From Ruegeria discodermiae (GTDB taxonomy: Bacteria; Pseudomonadota; Alphaproteobacteria; Rhodobacterales; Rhodobacteraceae), in NCBI RefSeq assembly GCF_030758345.1, contig NZ_JAVAMO010000024.1:1-49039 (forward strand): a stretch of 49,039 nt of DNA. Direction: 5' to 3'. The first letter of the stretch is position 1. Every line of letters starts with the position of its first letter. Below the pieces are notes generated by a model, which worked only from the letters and a program-made list of their open reading frames with translations, made no database searches and had not been told where the DNA came from. A program made the translations under genes and the position numbers. Positions 44,853-49,039 of this stretch are shown here, one piece after another.

Positions 44853-45803
44853 TCAATCCTTCTCCGGCAGGGCGCGCGGAATGCCCCCCAGCCAATACAG
44901 TTCGGCAGGTCCGATCTGGCGATGTATCAGGGCACACACCACGCCGATTAAAAACAAAAACAACGTCAGAGAGCCGCAGAGCATGGCAACCGACGTATAC
45001 ACCATCACACTGCCCGATCCGGTCGCCCCCGTCCCGAACAGGATCGGCCAAGCGGACAGAAGCGCCATAATGGCGGCGGCGGCGGCAAGCCCGGTAAAGC
45101 GGCGCATCGGCCGGCGGGCAAAAAGCAGCAGGGTCTTGATCGCGATCAGGTCCAGCAGAACTTTGAAGATTCGCGACAGCCCGTATTTCGATTCTCCGAA
45201 CTGGCGGGCGTGATGGCGCACGCCAACCTCGGCGATCCGGGCCCCGACGGGAAGCGTCATGGCGGGGATGAACCGGTGCATGTCGGAATAAAGCGGCACC
45301 CGTTTTATGATATTCGCCCGGTACACCTTGAGCGAACATCCATTATCCTTCACCGGCAGGCCCGTGACCTTGCCGATCAGCCGGTTGGCGATCATCGAGG
45401 GCAATTTGCGCGACAGCCATTTGTCTTGACGGTTGATCCGCCAGCCTATCACCATGTCATAACCTTCGTCGATCTTCGCCAGCATCATCGGGATGTCGCT
45501 GGGATCGTTTTGCAGATCGCCATCCATGGTCACCAGGACCGAGCCACGCGCATATTCGATACCGGCGGTCATCGCGGCGGTCTGCCCGTAATTCTTTCGG
45601 AATTTCAGCACAACGACCCGTGGATCCGCAGCGGCAAGCTCTGACAGTTTCTGAAAGCTCGTATCCGTCGATCCGTCATCGACGAAGATCAGCTCGAACG
45701 GCAGCCCGGCGCCATCCATTGTGTTGGCGACCTTGCTATAGAGCAAACCGACGCTGTCTTCCTCGTTCAATATGGGAACTATTATGGAATATCTGACGGC
45801 CAA
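44853..45803 (-). CDS. GT2 polyprenyl-phosphate glycosyltransferase (DPM1/GtrB-like)
   Basis: From the TTG at 45803 the product has 316 residues. The GT2 core is complete: SIIVPILNEEDS, FVDDGSTD, KNYGQTAAM, and TMDGDLQNDP with its DxD. Two C-terminal membrane helices follow, as in GtrB, ArnC and related enzymes that load a sugar onto undecaprenyl phosphate. This would supply the GT-C enzyme at 40624. The TTG at 45803 is chosen because GGGAG lies 7 bases upstream and it starts just before the GT2 fold; a TTG 18 codons upstream has no good site. It is the first gene of a two-gene operon with the degenerate GT2. Confidence 0.9.
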   Translation of the reverse strand: MAVRYSIIVPILNEEDSVGLLYSKVANTMDGAGLPFELIFVDDGSTDTSFQKLSELAAADPRVVVLKFRKNYGQTAAMTAGIEYARGSVLVTMDGDLQNDPSDIPMMLAKIDEGYDMVIGWRINRQDKWLSRKLPSMIANRLIGKVTGLPVKDNGCSLKVYRANIIKRVPLYSDMHRFIPAMTLPVGARIAEVGVRHHARQFGESKYGLSRIFKVLLDLIAIKTLLLFARRPMRRFTGLAAAAAIMALLSAWPILFGTGATGSGSVMVYTSVAMLCGSLTLFLFLIGVVCALIHRQIGPAELYWLGGIPRALPEKD

Positions 45804-45857
45804 TGCCTTACTCCCGCTCGAACACCTAACAATACAAAGCCTTAAACACGCTACCAA

Positions 45858-46507
45858 TATGGGCAGTTACTTCCGGGCGCGGGTTGACCCTAGCAATGGG
45901 GGGAGGTGAAAGCAATTCTCGAAAAGAGCGTGATCCTTAGACAGCCAATCACAAAAAACCTGAATCTGTCATGGCTGCGGCACGGTGCCGTGTGCACGGC
46001 AGGTGCGGAGGGCTCGAATATTTTACGGATTTAGGGGTAACAATTTGATTTATATAGAGATACTTTAACAAAGCGTATTCGCCTCTTTTTGGGCCTGTCC
46101 CCTGTCCCGGTCCTCAGTTTTTTTGGGAAGACTTGGGAAAACGCCTGTTCGACATCGAACAGCCCAGAACTAATCCGGCCTGCCACATGAAATTGTTCGC
46201 AAGACTTGCGCAGTCCGGGTTGCATCAGGCCCATGCAACGCATCAGGTGTCAGTGCGCACGGGGCCAGGCGTTTTGGTCGTTACAAGAAACGGCATCCCG
46301 ATACCGGGTGCGGCCATCTTTGCGCCTTGGAAATACGCGCTTCACCTCAGTATCGCACTTTATACACATACAACTACTTGACCAAAGTAATTGGCGCGCG
46401 TTTGATGCGCCGAAAATGCAGGCACATACCGGGTACGGGCATCTTTGCACCAGCAAAGACGGGCTTGCGGACACAGTGGATTGGTATGTCAAAGAGGGAT
46501 AGCTCTG
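45858..46507. promoter_or_regulatory. Divergent intergenic region, AT-rich, with a 26-bp direct repeat
   Basis: About 650 bases separate the divergent GT2 and GT4 genes. The part 46020-46080 is AT-rich and may hold the minus-strand promoter. The plus side has two similar 26-base segments (see the repeat entry). Small open frames occur on both strands with no recognisable product. Confidence 0.45.
46301..46451 (+). repeat. Imperfect 26-bp direct repeat, spacing 125 bp
   Basis: The segments 46301-46326 and 46426-46451 both begin ATACCGGGT and share CATCTTTGC; they match at 23 of 26 positions. They lie 57-207 bases upstream of the GT4 start codon. Their place suggests paired regulatory sites or a small duplication. 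Confidence 0.65.
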
Positions 46508-47797
46508 ATGGATGACCGGCATGCAGGGCAAACCCGGCGGCGCGCGGATATGCTTGTCGTTGCGCCACACCCGTTCTTCACGCCCCGCGGCACGCCGTTC
46601 AGCGTCTATTACCGCACGCTGGTTATGGCCGAGGCCGGGGTTCAGATCGACCTGCTGACCTACCACCCCGGACAGGATGTGGATATTCCGGGCGTTCGCA
46701 TCGTGCGAATCCCACGTATCGGGTTTCTCGAACCGGTGCCGGTCGGTCCCTCCATCAAGAAGCTGTTTCTGGATGTGTTCGTTCTGTTCTGGACCATCGG
46801 CATGCTCATCCGGCATCGCTACGGGCTGGTGCATGCCCATGAGGAATCGGTGTTCTGGTGCCGGGCCCTGAAGCCATTTTTCCGATTCCGGCTGATCTAT
46901 GACATGCATTCCAGCCTGCCCCAGCAGCTGGAGAATTTCGGGTTCACGAAATCGAAGATACTGATCGGGATTTTCCGCTTTCTCGAAGACAGCTGCCTGA
47001 AGGCAGCCGATGCGGTGATCACGATCTGCCCCGATCTGCGGGATTATGCGCTGCAGCAGGGCGTTGCCGAGGACAAGCATTTCCTGATCGAGAACTCGAT
47101 CTTCGACGATGTCAGGCTGGCGGCGTCCCCCAGCGCCCCCGTGGCGGTGGATTCGAACGCTGAGGACGTCGTGTTTTCCGCAGATATCCCAACGATGGTC
47201 TATGCCGGAACATTCGAAAAATATCAGGGCATTGACCGGGTCATCAAGGCGTTTGCCCAGATCACCAATCAACACCCGAATGCCCGGCTGGTGCTGGCCG
47301 GCGGCACGCCCGAACAGGTGGCCGCCATGAAGGCGGTGGCCGCCGAGGCGGGGCTGTCAGATCAATGCGTGTTCACCGGCCGGGTATCAAAAACAACCGC
47401 GCTGCGGCTCAACAGAGAGGCGGATGCGCTGCTGTCGCCCCGCATCGACGGCACCAACACGCCGCTGAAGGTCTATGAACAGCTGGCCAGCGGAAAACCC
47501 CTGATTGCAACACGGATCTGGTCGCATACGCAGGTTCTTGACGATGAGTATTGTTTTCTGGTCGAGCCGACGCCGGACTCGATCGCCGAGGGCATGTGCG
47601 CGGTATTGGACAACCCGGAGGAGGCCGGACGGCGCGCCAGCAATGCCCGCGTGCTCTATGACCAAAAATACGCCCGCCCGATCTATGAGACCAAGATACG
47701 TGCGCTGTTGAGCGCGGTTGGTTTCAGGGATGCCACCCCGATGACACATACCCCGCAAGAGGGCCAGGCAGAGCCGGTTTCTTCGAGGCCGGACTGA
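46508..47797 (+). CDS. Glycosyltransferase family 4
   Basis: From the ATG at 46508 (GAGGGA 8 bases upstream) the product has 429 residues. The GT-B pattern is clear: MLVVAPHPFFTPRGTPFSVYYR near the N-terminus (glycine-rich loop), then VYAGTFEKYQGIDRVIKAF and the GT4 donor-site region PRIDGTNTPLKVYEQLASGKPLIAT with its conserved glutamate. It adds a sugar to the cytoplasmic side of the lipid-linked unit. A 21-codon longer frame is open upstream but lacks a ribosome-binding site. The gene stands alone between two intergenic gaps. Confidence 0.9.
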   Translation: MDDRHAGQTRRRADMLVVAPHPFFTPRGTPFSVYYRTLVMAEAGVQIDLLTYHPGQDVDIPGVRIVRIPRIGFLEPVPVGPSIKKLFLDVFVLFWTIGMLIRHRYGLVHAHEESVFWCRALKPFFRFRLIYDMHSSLPQQLENFGFTKSKILIGIFRFLEDSCLKAADAVITICPDLRDYALQQGVAEDKHFLIENSIFDDVRLAASPSAPVAVDSNAEDVVFSADIPTMVYAGTFEKYQGIDRVIKAFAQITNQHPNARLVLAGGTPEQVAAMKAVAAEAGLSDQCVFTGRVSKTTALRLNREADALLSPRIDGTNTPLKVYEQLASGKPLIATRIWSHTQVLDDEYCFLVEPTPDSIAEGMCAVLDNPEEAGRRASNARVLYDQKYARPIYETKIRALLSAVGFRDATPMTHTPQEGQAEPVSSRPD

Positions 47798-48118
47798 GGG
47801 GCAACGGGCCTGCCGCAAGGGCGGCAAATGCCTGAATTTGTTTCACATTGATTCCATTTTCCGCCCCGGGGGCGACAGCGGGGCAGATTCAATCGGCGCG
47901 CGCCCGGGACACGAATCGCGCCGCTTTGAACCACCGTTGCAACTGCGGAAACAATCTCTGTGAGTTTATGGCACAGAGTTGATTTGCGCTCGGGGTCGTC
48001 TTACCTGTAAAGATAGTGTTTGGGGGGCTAAGATTGTTTGTCTATTTTAGCCATCAGTAGAGGTGTGGAATCGTCCTGGGGGGACTCTGCGCCGTTTGTT
48101 TTGTAGTGGGTTGGGGTT
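47798..48118. promoter_or_regulatory. Region upstream of the GH16 gene, with a 6-bp dyad
   Basis: These 321 bases hold the likely promoter of the GH16 gene. The last 140 bases are AT-rich. A spaced dyad, GGCTAA (48026-48031) and TTAGCC (48047-48052), lies about 70-90 bases before the start codon, at a place where a regulator could bind. Confidence 0.45.
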
Positions 48119-49039
48119 ATGTCGACATTTTTGGAAGAATTTGACGGTCCGTTGGAGGCCGGTGTCTGGTTGGTATCAGATTACGCGTTGCCCGGGGGAT
48201 GGATCGATACGGCCTGGTCCCCGTCCAATGTAACGGTTTCAGCCGGTCAACTCACCCTCACACTGGATGATCAGCCACTGGATGGGAAATCCTTCACCGG
48301 CGGTGAAATACGCACGATCGAGGATTACAGCTTCGGCAGCTATACCGTCACGATGCAAACCGCGGTCGGCAGCGGTGCCAACTCGACCTTTTTCCTCTAT
48401 TCCCCCCAGACCGAGATCGATTTTGAATTCCTCAGCAGCGACCCGACCCAGGTCTTGCTGACCTATCACTTTGAGGGCGAGAGCGTCGGCACCCTTGTTG
48501 ATCTGGGCTTTGACTCTTCTGCCGGGCTGCATGACTACACGATCGAGTGGGGTCCGGATTCGATCTCATGGTATGCAAACGGGGTCCTGCTGCATTCGGT
48601 GACCGACCCGGTCGACCTTGATGTACCAACTGCTGATGCGCAGATCTTCCTGAGCCTCTGGCACGGGACGCCAAGCTGGATGGGGGATCCCGATTTCGCC
48701 CCGTCCACATCCGCCATCTACGAATCCGTGAGTTTTACCGCGCGCACCGCCCCGATCGCACAGGACGACTGGGTGGTGCTGGCTGACGGCAGCCCGTTCG
48801 AGCTCGACCTGCTGGCCAATGACACGGATCCCGACGGCCCGGCACTTGCGGACAGCGATATCGTCATCACCCAGGCACCGGCCTTCGGAACGCTGTCGCA
48901 GGATCCCGGAACAGGCGCGTTTACATATACCCCCGACGACGCAAATTTCGTGGGCATAGACCGGTTCGAGTACAGCGTTTCGGATGCGAATGCCGAAATC
49001 TCCAACACCGCATGGGTGACCGTCCAGGTCGGGCTGGAC
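48119..49039 (+). CDS. GH16 glycanase with cadherin-like domain, C-terminal part beyond right edge
   Basis: The frame is open from the ATG at 48119 to the end of the window (307 codons). Residues 1-205 form a GH16 domain: the catalytic motif EIDFEF is at 99-104, giving nucleophile E99, helper D101 and acid/base E103, and conserved tryptophans follow in the IEWGPDSISWYANG stretch. From about 215 a cadherin-like/tandem-95 domain begins (APIAQDDWVVLADGS, with DLLANDTDPDG). There is no signal peptide. GH16 enzymes cut beta-glucans, galactans and related polymers; rhizobial ExsH and PlyA/B, secreted by PrsDE, trim their own exopolysaccharide. By analogy this enzyme probably trims the polymer made here. 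An RTX tail is likely beyond the edge. Confidence 0.9.
   Translation, partial: MSTFLEEFDGPLEAGVWLVSDYALPGGWIDTAWSPSNVTVSAGQLTLTLDDQPLDGKSFTGGEIRTIEDYSFGSYTVTMQTAVGSGANSTFFLYSPQTEIDFEFLSSDPTQVLLTYHFEGESVGTLVDLGFDSSAGLHDYTIEWGPDSISWYANGVLLHSVTDPVDLDVPTADAQIFLSLWHGTPSWMGDPDFAPSTSAIYESVSFTARTAPIAQDDWVVLADGSPFELDLLANDTDPDGPALADSDIVITQAPAFGTLSQDPGTGAFTYTPDDANFVGIDRFEYSVSDANAEISNTAWVTVQVGLD

Noticed and set aside
46250-47275. Minus-strand frame of 341 codons
   Set aside because: Mostly antisense to the clear GT4 gene at 46508-47797.

Overview
The window looks like a piece of a marine alphaproteobacterium of the Rhodobacteraceae (Roseobacter group). This is inferred from the high GC, from gene types and from the close resemblance of the layout to the rhamnose-operon 'biofilm plasmids' described in roseobacters. 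No 16S gene, tRNA, replication or partition gene is present, so plasmid versus chromosome cannot be settled here. There are no insertion sequences and no CRISPR array.

Layout. (1) 1-6836: three minus-strand genes for RTX (calcium-binding nonapeptide) proteins, one running off the left edge and one fused to a CAP domain, with a plus-strand methyltransferase between the first two. (2) 7035-9682: UDP-glucose dehydrogenase and a Wzi-like outer-membrane capsule protein. (3) 10015-13763: a LuxR-type regulator convergent with a cyanophycin-synthetase-like ligase. (4) 14375-20491: two more RTX proteins facing each other, one a 1149-residue mosaic of SdrD-B, carbohydrate-binding, cadherin-like and RTX parts. 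(5) 21094-24940: a sulfotransferase, and a type I secretion ABC transporter plus membrane-fusion protein. (6) 25260-35942: a long minus-strand run for polysaccharide synthesis: membrane sugar dehydratase, GalU, initiating sugar-phosphate transferase, SDR epimerase, GT4, rmlA-D-B-C and a Gfo/Idh/MocA oxidoreductase. (7) 36517-40657: a plus-strand run with a Wzc/ExoP-like protein whose P-loop is degenerate, then an FAD dehydrogenase of the GMC family with a probable [3Fe-4S] motif and its Tat-exported small subunit. (8) 40624-47797: a GT-C membrane glycosyltransferase, a small membrane protein, a pair of GT2 enzymes of which one has lost its catalytic aspartates, and a GT4. (9) 48119-right edge: a GH16 glycanase with a cadherin-like domain.

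Inferred working model. The locus makes and handles a rhamnose- and probably uronate-containing, possibly sulfated surface polysaccharide. GalU, Ugd and RmlABCD supply nucleotide sugars, the sugar-phosphate transferase starts the lipid-linked unit, the GTs extend it, the ExoP-like protein controls chain length and Wzi holds the polymer on the cell surface. The type I secretion pair could export the signal-peptide-less RTX proteins and the GH16 enzyme, which would bind, crosslink or trim the polymer. No Wzx/Wzy, Wza or TolC homologue was recognised, so those parts must come from elsewhere. The least expected parts are the cyanophycin-synthetase-like ligase, the dehydrogenase pair, the degenerate ExoP and GT2 proteins and the nested-domain RTX protein.
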